A DNA stretch of 64,000 nt. Source: Chordicoccus sp050944395 (GTDB taxonomy: Bacteria; Bacillota; Clostridia; Lachnospirales; Lachnospiraceae). The stretch lies in assembly GCA_050944395.1 (NCBI GenBank), contig JBMNQZ010000004.1, positions 1-64,000 on the forward strand. Reading direction: 5' to 3'. Below are positions 1-8,615 of this stretch, piece by piece. The notes beneath the pieces were generated by a model. That model searched no databases, was not told the origin of the DNA, and was given only the letters and a program-made list of their open reading frames with translations. The position numbers were made by a program, and so were the translations under genes. How positions within the stretch are numbered: position 1 is the first letter of the stretch; each line of letters opens with the position of its first letter.

Positions 1-21
1 CTTTTTTCCTGCAAAAAACAA

Positions 22-3000
22 TTATTTAAAATATTTTACAGCCGACTCGAACATCTTGATGTCATAGTTACCCGGAACATTTTTGTAAAGGCCGTATCCG
101 CGTCTCTCACTGTGTCCCATCTTTCCGAATACTCTTCCGTCCGGTGAAGTGATACCCTCAACGGCATAGAGAGAATTATTAGGATTGAAATGAACATCGG
201 TTGAGGCATTGCCTTCGAGATCGACATACTGGGTTGCGATCTGGCCGTTCTTTGCAAGCTGCATGATGAGCTCGTCGGACGCGATGAATCTTCCTTCACC
301 GTGTGAAATAGGAACACTGTATATCTGTCCCACCTCGGTTGCGGCAAGCCACGGGGATTTATTCGAAGCAATTCTCGTACGTACGATCCTGGACTGGTGT
401 CTTGCAATCGTATTGAATGTAAGTGTCGGACAATTCTCATCCGTATCAATGATTTTTCCGTACGGAACAAGTCCGAGTTTAATAAGTGCCTGGAATCCGT
501 TGCAGATTCCGCACATAAGTCCGTCACGCTCATCGAGAAGCCGTGTAACTCCCTCTTTTACGGCAGAGTTTCTGAAGAATGCGGTGATGAATTTACCGCT
601 TCCGTCAGGCTCGTCTCCGCCTGAGAATCCGCCCGGAATAAAGATCATCTGAGACTCTTCTATAGCCTTTGCAAACCTGTCCACAGATTTCTGGATTCCC
701 GCGGCACTTAAGTTGTTTATTACTATGATCTCAGGCTGTGCACCCGCATCCGCCATTGCCTTGGCACTGTCATACTCGCAGTTTGTTCCCGGGAATGCCG
801 GAATAAGAACCTTTGGTTTTGCGGTCTTGATCGCAGGTGACGGATAGCTTTCCGCCTTGAATTCAAAATTGTCAACAGGAAGCTTTTCGTCCGGAATATT
901 GCATTTGTATACTTTTTCAAGTTTATTCTCATAGAGATCAAGGATCTCATCGAAGCATACGCTCTCACCTTTGCAGATAAACTCTTTATCCGTGGTGATC
1001 TCTCCTACATAAACAGCATCCTCGATTTCTTCAGACGTCTCAACAAGGAAAGCCGCATAGTTATATCCGAAAATATCATCTGCCGAGAGGTCATCGCTGA
1101 ATCTGAAGCCGAAGCCGTTTCCGAAGGAACACTTCATAACAGCCTCCGCAATTCCGCCGAGTCCCGGAGTATAGCAGGAAACAGCTATTCCGCTTCTTGA
1201 AAGTCCGGTAATGCGGTCAAATACCGCTGTGAGTGATTCGGTAACCGGAAGTCCGTTCTCATCCATCAACGCTTTGATAAGATATACCTTATCTCCCGCC
1301 TTCTTGTATTCCGGCGTGACGATATCGTCGGCCTTCTGTGTAGTAACGGCAAATGATACCAGAGTCGGCGGCACATCCAGATCTTCAAAGCTTCCGCTCA
1401 TTGAATCCTTTCCGCCGATAGCACCTATACCGAGACTTAGCTGCGCCTCAAAAGCACCGAGAAGAGCGCTTAAAGGCTTGCCCCATCTTCTGCCGTCCTT
1501 TCCCGGCTTTTCAAAGTATTCCTGGAAGGTAAGATATACATCCTTGAATTCGGCACCCGAAGCAATCAGCTTGCATACAGATTCAACCACCGCAAGATAT
1601 GCGCCATGGAACGGACTCTTTTCCATGATGAACGGATTGTAGCCCCATGCCATTAAGGAGCAGTCGTTTGTATGCTTCTTTTCCACGGAAATTTTCTGGA
1701 CCATCGCCTGAATAGGTGTGAGCTGGTTCTTTCCGCCAAAAGGCATAAGAACCGTGCCTGCACCGATAGTCGAGTCAAACTCCTCGGAAAGTCCGCGTTT
1801 TGAGCAAATATTAAGATCTGAAGCCATTTCTTTAAAGTTGCCGATAAAATCACCTTCAACTGTTTTTGTGTAATCCAGAGCTTTATTTGCGGTTATGTTT
1901 ATATGTTTTTCCGCTCCGTTGGAATTCAGGAACTCTCTGCTGATATCGACTATCCTGTTTCCGTTCCAGTTCATGACAAGCCTCGGGCTTTCCGTAACTA
2001 CGGCTACAGGACAAGCCTGAAGATTCTCGGATTCCGCAAGCTTAATAAATGCATCGACGTTTTCTTTTTCAACAACAACTGCCATTCTCTCCTGAGACTC
2101 GGAAATGGCAAGCTCGGTTCCGTCAAGACCATCATATTTCTTCGGAACGGCATCGAGGTTGATTTCAAGACCGTCGGCAAGCTCTCCGATGGCAACCGAA
2201 ACTCCGCCGGCACCGAAATCGTTGCAGCGCTTGATCATTCTGCAGGCGTCGCCGTTTCTGAACAATCTCTGGAGCTTTCTCTCCTCAGGGGCATTACCCT
2301 TCTGAACCTCAGCAGAGCATGTCTCTACAGAACTAAGATTATGAGCCTTTGAAGATCCGGTCGCTCCTCCGATTCCGTCTCTTCCCGTAGATCCGCCGAG
2401 GTAGATAACAACATCTCCCGGAGACGGAACTTCTCTTCTTACGTTTTCTGCCGGAGCGGCGCCTACAACAGCTCCGATCTCCATTCTCTTTGCCGCATAG
2501 CCCGGATGATAGATCTCATCAACGATTCCGGTTGCCAGACCGATCTGGTTTCCGTATGATGAATATCCGTCTGCCGCAGTTGTAACAAGCTTTCTCTGAG
2601 GAAGCTTTCCCGGGATTGTCTCGCTTACGGGAACCGTAGGATCTGCAGCACCGGTAACACGCATAGCGCCGTAAACATACGAACGTCCCGAGAGCGGATC
2701 GCGGATCGCTCCTCCGATACAGGTAGCGGCACCACCGAACGGCTCTATCTCAGTAGGATGATTGTGTGTTTCATTCTTGAAAAGAAGCAGCCACGGCTCC
2801 TTTACACCGTCAACCTCAACTTCAACCTTCACGGTACAGGCATTGATCTCCTCGGACTCATCGAGCTTATCAAGCATGCCGTTCTTTCTTAAATATTTGA
2901 CAGCTATTGTTCCCAGATCCATCAGGCAGATCGGTTTCTTTCTTCCGATACTTCTTCTGACGGAGAGATAATGTACATATGCCTTCTGAAGAAGCTCATC

Positions 3001-3711
3001 TTCAAATACCGCACTGTCGATGATTGTCGAGAATGTGGTGTGACGGCAATGATCGGACCAGTAGGTATCGATCATTCTTATCTCTGTTATTGTAGGATCC
3101 CTCTTTTCGGAAATGAAGTAATTCTGGAGGAATGTAATATCATCGATGTCCATCGCAAGGCCTTTTTCGGCAACAAAAGCTTCCAGCCCCTCGCGGTCAA
3201 GCTCGTTGAATCCGTCAAGAGTAGCAACAGTAGTGGGAATTTCATATTCCACTTTGAGGGTCTCCGGCTTTGCAAGCTCCGCCTCTCTGGCTTCCACCGG
3301 GTTGATTACGAATTTTTTTATCTCCTCAAGCTCTTTCGAACGGATCTTTCCGTACAGGGCATACACCTTTGCGGATCTGATAAGCGGACGTTCCCCCTGT
3401 GAAATGATCTGGATACACTGGGAAGCCGAGTCTGCTCTCTGGTCAAACTGTCCCGGAAGATATTCAACCGCAAAAACACAGGCATCGCCAAGTTCGATTT
3501 CTTTTGATGCAATATCTGTCTGCGGCTCGGAGAATACTGTCTTTACAGCATAATCAAAAAGCTCTTCCGTAATATTTTCGGCATCGTATCTGTTGATTAT
3601 TCTGACATCCTCGATCCCCTTTACTCCCAGAAGATTTTTTGCATCACTTAAAAGAGCTTTCGCTTCGTTTGCGTATTCTTTCTTTTTTTCTACAAATATT
3701 CTGAAAACCAA
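22..3711 (-). CDS. purL: Phosphoribosylformylglycinamidine synthase, large fused PurL (synthase + glutaminase)
   Basis: Converts FGAR plus glutamine and ATP to FGAM in cytosolic de novo purine synthesis. At 1,229 residues it matches the single-chain form that carries both the synthetase and the glutaminase, not the split PurL/PurQ/PurS set. An N-terminal linker region is followed by two PurM-like ATP-binding halves. A class I glutamine amidotransferase domain starts near residue 980 (VLIPAFPGTNCEYDSA), with the nucleophile Cys in MCGICNGFQ near residue 1066 and the His/Glu end around GKMGHSERR. The start codon is TTG, supported by an AGGAGG about 8 bases upstream inside the end of purD, whose stop lies 3 bases before this start. 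It is the last gene of the pur operon seen here. Only 21 bases remain after its stop, so any further downstream gene is outside the window. Confidence 0.95.
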   Translation of the reverse strand: MVFRIFVEKKKEYANEAKALLSDAKNLLGVKGIEDVRIINRYDAENITEELFDYAVKTVFSEPQTDIASKEIELGDACVFAVEYLPGQFDQRADSASQCIQIISQGERPLIRSAKVYALYGKIRSKELEEIKKFVINPVEAREAELAKPETLKVEYEIPTTVATLDGFNELDREGLEAFVAEKGLAMDIDDITFLQNYFISEKRDPTITEIRMIDTYWSDHCRHTTFSTIIDSAVFEDELLQKAYVHYLSVRRSIGRKKPICLMDLGTIAVKYLRKNGMLDKLDESEEINACTVKVEVEVDGVKEPWLLLFKNETHNHPTEIEPFGGAATCIGGAIRDPLSGRSYVYGAMRVTGAADPTVPVSETIPGKLPQRKLVTTAADGYSSYGNQIGLATGIVDEIYHPGYAAKRMEIGAVVGAAPAENVRREVPSPGDVVIYLGGSTGRDGIGGATGSSKAHNLSSVETCSAEVQKGNAPEERKLQRLFRNGDACRMIKRCNDFGAGGVSVAIGELADGLEINLDAVPKKYDGLDGTELAISESQERMAVVVEKENVDAFIKLAESENLQACPVAVVTESPRLVMNWNGNRIVDISREFLNSNGAEKHINITANKALDYTKTVEGDFIGNFKEMASDLNICSKRGLSEEFDSTIGAGTVLMPFGGKNQLTPIQAMVQKISVEKKHTNDCSLMAWGYNPFIMEKSPFHGAYLAVVESVCKLIASGAEFKDVYLTFQEYFEKPGKDGRRWGKPLSALLGAFEAQLSLGIGAIGGKDSMSGSFEDLDVPPTLVSFAVTTQKADDIVTPEYKKAGDKVYLIKALMDENGLPVTESLTAVFDRITGLSRSGIAVSCYTPGLGGIAEAVMKCSFGNGFGFRFSDDLSADDIFGYNYAAFLVETSEEIEDAVYVGEITTDKEFICKGESVCFDEILDLYENKLEKVYKCNIPDEKLPVDNFEFKAESYPSPAIKTAKPKVLIPAFPGTNCEYDSAKAMADAGAQPEIIVINNLSAAGIQKSVDRFAKAIEESQMIFIPGGFSGGDEPDGSGKFITAFFRNSAVKEGVTRLLDERDGLMCGICNGFQALIKLGLVPYGKIIDTDENCPTLTFNTIARHQSRIVRTRIASNKSPWLAATEVGQIYSVPISHGEGRFIASDELIMQLAKNGQIATQYVDLEGNASTDVHFNPNNSLYAVEGITSPDGRVFGKMGHSERRGYGLYKNVPGNYDIKMFESAVKYFK

Positions 3712-3714
3712 AGC

Positions 3715-4983
3715 TTATTCCTCCTTTGCCTTCAGTGCCCTTGCACCGATGTCATGTCTGTAGTATTTATTTCCGAAATCGATCATGGAAACCATCTTGT
3801 ATGCCGAGTCAACGGCATTTTTAAGGCCTTCCTCAACGGCTGTCACTCCGAGAACGCGCCCTCCGCTTGTGAGTAGCGCTTCGTCCTTGATTACGGCTCC
3901 GGCAACAAAAACATTATTTTCTATCTCTTCGGGAATGCTGATCTCGTAACCCTTCTCATAAGATACGGGATATCCCTCGGATGCCATGATCACACAGCAG
4001 GCGTCCTTTGTGCTGAATTTAACCTCACATTCTGACAGAGTGCCGTCGGTAACCGCCATCATTATATCAAGGAGGTCGCTCTCGAGAAGAGGAAGCACTA
4101 CCTGAGTTTCGGGATCACCGAATCTGCAGTTATACTCGATGACCTTCGGACCGTCACTTGTGAGCATGAGTCCGAAATAGAGACAGCCTTTAAATGTTCT
4201 TCCCTCAGAATTCATAGCCTCGATGGTTGGTCTGAATATTTTATCCATACATTCCTGTGCGATCTCTTCGGTATAATACGGATTGGGAGCAACAGTTCCC
4301 ATTCCGCCGGTATTCAGACCCGTATCGCCGTCACCGGCCCTCTTATGATCCATTGAAGAGATCATGGGAACTACCGTTTTTCCGTCTGTAAACGAAAGGA
4401 CGGATACTTCAGGTCCTGTGAGGAATTCCTCTATTACAACCTTTTCTCCGCTCGCACCGAATTTATGGTCAGCCATCATGGATTTTACGGCTTCCTTTGC
4501 CTCGTCAAGAGTTTCGGCAATGATAACACCTTTTCCGAGTGCAAGTCCGTCAGCCTTTACAACCACCGGTATCTTGCAGCTTTCAAGATACGCAAGTGCT
4601 TTTTCCATATCGGTAAATGTTTCGTACTGAGCGGTGGGAATTCCGTACTTTTTCATAAGGTCCTTCGAAAAAGCCTTGCTGCCCTCGATGATCGCAGCAT
4701 TGGCTCTGGGGCCGAAGCAGGGAACCCCGGCAGCTTCAAGGGCGTCCACACATCCGAGAACAAGGGGATCATCCGGAGCCACCACAGCATAATCGATCTC
4801 ATTTTCCTTTGCAAAAGCAACAATTGCATCGATATCCTTCGCCCCGATATCCACGCACTCAGCGTCATTAACCATTCCGCCGTTTCCGGGAAGAGCGTAT
4901 ATCTTTTCTACATTGCTGTTCTCATTAAGCTTCTTAATGATGGCGTGTTCTCTTCCGCCGCCTCCGACAACAATTATTTTCAT
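3715..4983 (-). CDS. purD: Phosphoribosylamine-glycine ligase
   Basis: GAR synthetase: joins glycine to phosphoribosylamine (PRA) with ATP. It has 422 residues, the usual family length. The start MKIIVVGGGGREHAI is the family N-terminus (Rossmann-like preATP-grasp domain). The ATP-grasp core follows, with VVKADGLALGKGV, and the late metal/ATP-binding stretch EYNCRFGDPETQ is intact. It lies 16 bases after the AICAR formyltransferase gene and 3 bases before purL, so it is co-transcribed. Its substrate PRA comes from the unusual PurF homologue of the same operon. PRA is unstable in water, so the proximity may matter (inference). Confidence 0.97.
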   Translation of the reverse strand: MKIIVVGGGGREHAIIKKLNENSNVEKIYALPGNGGMVNDAECVDIGAKDIDAIVAFAKENEIDYAVVAPDDPLVLGCVDALEAAGVPCFGPRANAAIIEGSKAFSKDLMKKYGIPTAQYETFTDMEKALAYLESCKIPVVVKADGLALGKGVIIAETLDEAKEAVKSMMADHKFGASGEKVVIEEFLTGPEVSVLSFTDGKTVVPMISSMDHKRAGDGDTGLNTGGMGTVAPNPYYTEEIAQECMDKIFRPTIEAMNSEGRTFKGCLYFGLMLTSDGPKVIEYNCRFGDPETQVVLPLLESDLLDIMMAVTDGTLSECEVKFSTKDACCVIMASEGYPVSYEKGYEISIPEEIENNVFVAGAVIKDEALLTSGGRVLGVTAVEEGLKNAVDSAYKMVSMIDFGNKYYRHDIGARALKAKEE

Positions 4984-4999
4984 ACCAAACTCCTTTTTA

Positions 5000-6184
5000 T
5001 CAATGATGGAAAAGTCTCATTCCGGTAAATGCCATTGCCATTCCGTACTTATCACAGCAGTCGATAACAAGGTCATCCCTTATTGAACCGCCCGGCTCTG
5101 CAATGTATTTTACGCCGCTCTTATATGCTCTCTCGATATTGTCGCTGAACGGGAAGAAAGCATCCGAACCGAGCGCCACGCCGTCTATTGTGTCAAGGTA
5201 TGCTCTCTGCTCTTCTTTTGTAAACGGTTCCGGCTGAACACTGAAATATTTCTGCCAGTTTCCGTCAGCGCAGACATCCTCCTCATTCTGATTGATGTAT
5301 CCGTCGATAACATTATCGCGATCCGGGCGCTTGATGCCCTCCTTGAAAGGAAGATTAAGCACCTTGTCGCTCTGCCTCAGGAACCATGTATCAGCCTTTG
5401 ATCCCGCAAGTCTTGTACAATGAACACGTGACTGCTGTCCTGCGCCTACACCGATAGCCTGACCGTCAACTGCGAAGCATACAGAATTTGACTGTGTATA
5501 CTTAAGTGTGATAAGCGCAATGATAAGATCCCTGACGGAATCCTCCGGAATTTCCTTGTTTGCCGTCACAACATTTGTAAGAAGCTCTCTGTCGATCCTG
5601 AAATTATTTCTTCCCTGTTCAAAGGTAATTCCGAAAACCTGCTTATGCTCCTGAGGATCAGGAACATACTCCGGATCGATCTTTACAATATTGTAGGATC
5701 CGTTTCTCTTTGCCTTTAAAATCTCGAGAGCCTCGGGTTCATACCCCGGAGCGATCACACCGTCCGAAACCTCTCTTTTTATCAGTTTTGCGGTAGTCAC
5801 ATCGCAGACATCCGAAAGAGCAACCCAGTCTCCGAAAGAGCACATGCGGTCTGTTCCTCTTGCTCTTGCATATGCGCATGCAAGCGGTGAGTCGTCAAGA
5901 CCTTCAATGTCATCGACAAAGCAGGCTTTTTTGAGTTTGTCTGAAAGCTTAATTCCGACAGCGGCTGAGGTAGGACTTACATGCTTGAATGAAGTAACCG
6001 CAGGAAGTCCGAGTGCTTCCTTGAGTTCTTTTACAAGCTGCCATGAATTAAATGCATCCAGAAAATTGATGTAACCCGGTCTGCCGCTTAAAATCTCTAT
6101 CGGCAGATCGCTTCCGTCATGCATATAGATCCTTGATGGCTTCTGATTTGGATTACAACCGTACTTAAGTTCAAATTCTTTCAT
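5000..6184 (-). CDS. Stand-alone AICAR formyltransferase (PurH C-terminal-type domain)
   Basis: Predicted to formylate AICAR with 10-formyl-THF to give FAICAR. The 394-residue protein corresponds to the transformylase half of bifunctional PurH. The catalytic Lys-His pair is visible in SFKHVSPTSAAVG, and the nucleotide-binding stretch around CFAVDGQAIGVGAGQQSRVH and the late AEPGGSIRD motif are present. The N-terminal MGS-like IMP cyclohydrolase domain of PurH is absent. The next gene upstream in the operon, purO, supplies that activity. ATG start with a GGAG-type ribosome site. It should respond to the ZTP riboswitch of the operon, because 10-formyl-THF shortage stops exactly this step. Confidence 0.9.
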   Translation of the reverse strand: MKEFELKYGCNPNQKPSRIYMHDGSDLPIEILSGRPGYINFLDAFNSWQLVKELKEALGLPAVTSFKHVSPTSAAVGIKLSDKLKKACFVDDIEGLDDSPLACAYARARGTDRMCSFGDWVALSDVCDVTTAKLIKREVSDGVIAPGYEPEALEILKAKRNGSYNIVKIDPEYVPDPQEHKQVFGITFEQGRNNFRIDRELLTNVVTANKEIPEDSVRDLIIALITLKYTQSNSVCFAVDGQAIGVGAGQQSRVHCTRLAGSKADTWFLRQSDKVLNLPFKEGIKRPDRDNVIDGYINQNEEDVCADGNWQKYFSVQPEPFTKEEQRAYLDTIDGVALGSDAFFPFSDNIERAYKSGVKYIAEPGGSIRDDLVIDCCDKYGMAMAFTGMRLFHH

Positions 6185-6195
6185 GGGGCGCTCCT

Positions 6196-6915
6196 TTATT
6201 TATTCTTATTCACAAGACGATTAGTTTCTTCAAGTGTCTCCAGATCGATATATCTTACATAGAGAGATATCTTATTCTCCTCGTTGAGAGAATTCCAGAG
6301 AGTGTCTGTAAATTCATCAATGTCATTGTACATTTCAACTCTCTCCGGCTCTCCCTGGAATGATGGTATCGGGCTTCCGTCCGTTACATACGTGTGGATG
6401 AAATGACCGAGTCCCGCCTTTGAAGGATAGTTGAATCCGTACCTTACGCAATCTGAACCATATTCGTCTATACTCTTAAGAATGCTCATTTTATAAGTGA
6501 AATCATCATTTCTGAATGTAAGCATTCCGCTGATACGCGGGGTGAGATTCGGAAAATCGGGCTCAAATGCTCTTGAATCCAATGCCTCGTGGAATTCCTT
6601 TCCGGATTTTAATCCGCCTACGATGGTATCGGTCTGATCTCCGTTGGTAACGATGAGTTTATTTTTATATTTTCTGATGGCAGCATAGATAATAAGGCTC
6701 GGATCACTCACCTTTGAAGCGTCGAAGGGCTCTGTGAATAATTCTCCGTCAACCTCTTTGAAAATACGGTTTCTGCTGTTCTCGCTTCTTCCCATGATGA
6801 AGTATGCGGCACAAGCCTTTTTTCCGTCCGGTGTTTTTCCGATAACAATTCCGCGTCCCACATACGGATTGTCTTTTATAAGTTCACCGATATTGTTTAC
6901 CTTATAGATATTCAT
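6196..6915 (-). CDS. purO: IMP cyclohydrolase, archaeal PurO type
   Basis: Predicted to close FAICAR to IMP, the last step to the first purine nucleotide. The protein has 239 residues with no resemblance to the PurH cyclohydrolase domain. Features typical of the PurO family (Ntn-hydrolase-like fold in archaea) are an N-terminal YVGRGIVIGKTPDGK segment, YFIMGRSENSRNR and the TNGDQTDTI block. It is placed between purN and the stand-alone AICAR formyltransferase (11-base gap), which makes the assignment coherent: the two proteins together replace bifunctional PurH. The family call rests on recalled sequence pattern and context. A profile search against the PurO family would settle it. Confidence 0.82.
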   Translation of the reverse strand: MNIYKVNNIGELIKDNPYVGRGIVIGKTPDGKKACAAYFIMGRSENSRNRIFKEVDGELFTEPFDASKVSDPSLIIYAAIRKYKNKLIVTNGDQTDTIVGGLKSGKEFHEALDSRAFEPDFPNLTPRISGMLTFRNDDFTYKMSILKSIDEYGSDCVRYGFNYPSKAGLGHFIHTYVTDGSPIPSFQGEPERVEMYNDIDEFTDTLWNSLNEENKISLYVRYIDLETLEETNRLVNKNK

Positions 6916-6935
6916 AGCAATTCTCCTTATTCAAA

Positions 6936-7547
6936 TCATTTATCGATAATTTCTTTAGATACCGCTTCGACAGCCGCCGGAAGAATTATCCACTCGGCCT
7001 GCTCCATAACTCTTTTCTGAAGAACCTCCGGAGTATCTCCGTCCATTACCTCAACGGCTTTCTGGAAGATGATCTCTCCTCCGTCAGGTATCTCATTTAC
7101 AAAATGAACAGTTGCTCCCGTGACCTTCACACCTTTTTCAAGTGCCGCTTCATGAACTTTCAGCCCGTAAAACCCGGCACCGCAGAATGAAGGGATTAGT
7201 GAGGGATGTACATTTATTATTCTTCTTGGATATCTTGAAGTAAAGTCTTCACTCAGGATAGCAAGGAAGCCTGCAAGTACGATAATATCAATATTTCTCT
7301 TTTCAAGCTCATCAATTATCGCTCTCTCAAACGCCTCCTGGCTGCCGGCTTCTTTTTTTGTTATTTCAACATGCGGAATGCCGGCTGCCTCTGCTCTTTT
7401 GCAGGCATAGGCGCCCTTCTTGTTAGAGATAACAAGAACAACCTCGCCGCTTTTGATGATTCCCGAATTCTGTGCGTCAATAATTGCCTGAAGATTAGTT
7501 CCGCCGCCCGAAACCATAACGGCTATCTTTGCTTTATTTTCCGACAT
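6936..7547 (-). CDS. purN: Phosphoribosylglycinamide formyltransferase
   Basis: GAR transformylase: adds a formyl group from 10-formyl-THF to GAR. It has 203 residues, normal for PurN. It opens with the phosphate-binding MVSGGGTNLQAII, and the catalytic Asn and His sit in INVHPSLIPSF. The Asp-bearing loop is VNEIPDGGEIIFQ. Gaps of 21 bases to purM and 20 to purO place it in the operon. It is the second 10-formyl-THF-dependent enzyme of the operon, which fits control by ZTP. Confidence 0.96.
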   Translation of the reverse strand: MSENKAKIAVMVSGGGTNLQAIIDAQNSGIIKSGEVVLVISNKKGAYACKRAEAAGIPHVEITKKEAGSQEAFERAIIDELEKRNIDIIVLAGFLAILSEDFTSRYPRRIINVHPSLIPSFCGAGFYGLKVHEAALEKGVKVTGATVHFVNEIPDGGEIIFQKAVEVMDGDTPEVLQKRVMEQAEWIILPAAVEAVSKEIIDK

Positions 7548-7568
7548 AGCTTTCTCACCATCCGCAAA

Positions 7569-8612
7569 TTATTCAATAATGATCTTGTTCTCGGATTTAA
7601 CGATATCTCCGATAACATAGGCATCTTCTCCGTTTGCCTTAAGAATTTCCAATGCCCTGTCAGCGTCCTTTGCCGCAACAACGATACTCATTCCGACACC
7701 CATATTGAAGGTATTGAACATATCTCTCTCGGAGATATTTCCTGTTTTTGCCAGAAGCTTAAAGATCGGGAGGATCCTTACAGATGCCTTGTCTATGCGT
7801 GCACCCAGTCCGTCCGGAATGCTTCTCGGAATATTCTCATAGAAGCCTCCGCCTGTAATATGTGAAATTCCCTTCGGCTGAATTTCCTTAAGGAGGGCAA
7901 GTACCGGTTTTACATAAATTTTTGTAGGTGTAAGAAGAGTTTCTCCGATGGATTTTCCGCCAAGCTCCTCACACGGCTGTTTGATATCCGCATTTTCTAC
8001 ATCGAATACCTTGCGGACAAGGGAGAATCCGTTTGAATGAACACCCGAAGAAGGAAGTGCGATAACCACATCGCCTTCACACATTGTGCTGTTGTCAACA
8101 ACCTTTTCTTTGTCAAGAATACCTGTGCTGTATCCGGCAAGATCGTATTCATCCTCCGGGTAGAATCCGGGCATTTCAGCAGTCTCTCCTCCGATAAGAG
8201 CGGCGCCCGACTGAACACAGCCCTCACAGACACCCTTTACTATCTCGGCAATTCTCTCCGGAACATTTTTTCCGCAGGCAATGTAATCAAGGAAAAAGAG
8301 CGGCTTTGCGCCTGAACAGATTATATCGTTGACGCACATTGCAACGCAGTCGATACCTACGGTATCATGCTTGTCCATAATAAAGGCGATTTTCAGCTTT
8401 GTTCCGACTCCGTCGGTTCCGCTTACAAGCACCGGCTTTTTGACGTCCTGAAGATCGAGCTCGAAAAGTCCTCCGAATCCTCCGACATCGGAGCATACTC
8501 CCGGAGTTATTGTTTTTGCGATATGCTGCTTCATAAGCTCAACAGACTTATATCCCGCTGTAATATCTACTCCCGCAGCCGCATATGCTTCAGACTTTGA
8601 CTGTGTGTTCAT
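7569..8612 (-). CDS. purM: Phosphoribosylformylglycinamidine cyclo-ligase
   Basis: AIR synthetase: ATP-dependent ring closure of FGAM to AIR. It has 347 residues, standard length, starting with AYAAAGVDITAGYKSVELMK. The family glycine-rich segments are visible (GTDGVGTKLKIA, ALIGGETAEMPGFYPEDEYDLAGY, HITGGGFYENIPR). Its start is 3 bases after the purF-like stop, which suggests translational coupling. Confidence 0.97.
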   Translation of the reverse strand: MNTQSKSEAYAAAGVDITAGYKSVELMKQHIAKTITPGVCSDVGGFGGLFELDLQDVKKPVLVSGTDGVGTKLKIAFIMDKHDTVGIDCVAMCVNDIICSGAKPLFFLDYIACGKNVPERIAEIVKGVCEGCVQSGAALIGGETAEMPGFYPEDEYDLAGYSTGILDKEKVVDNSTMCEGDVVIALPSSGVHSNGFSLVRKVFDVENADIKQPCEELGGKSIGETLLTPTKIYVKPVLALLKEIQPKGISHITGGGFYENIPRSIPDGLGARIDKASVRILPIFKLLAKTGNISERDMFNTFNMGVGMSIVVAAKDADRALEILKANGEDAYVIGDIVKSENKIIIE

Positions 8613-8615
8613 AAT

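Noticed and set aside
3146..3553. Long plus-strand and alternate-frame open frames inside purL, nifJ, ftsK and other genes
   Set aside because: They lie fully inside well-supported genes, encode low-complexity Ser/Arg/Leu-rich translations with no family resemblance, and lack ribosome sites.
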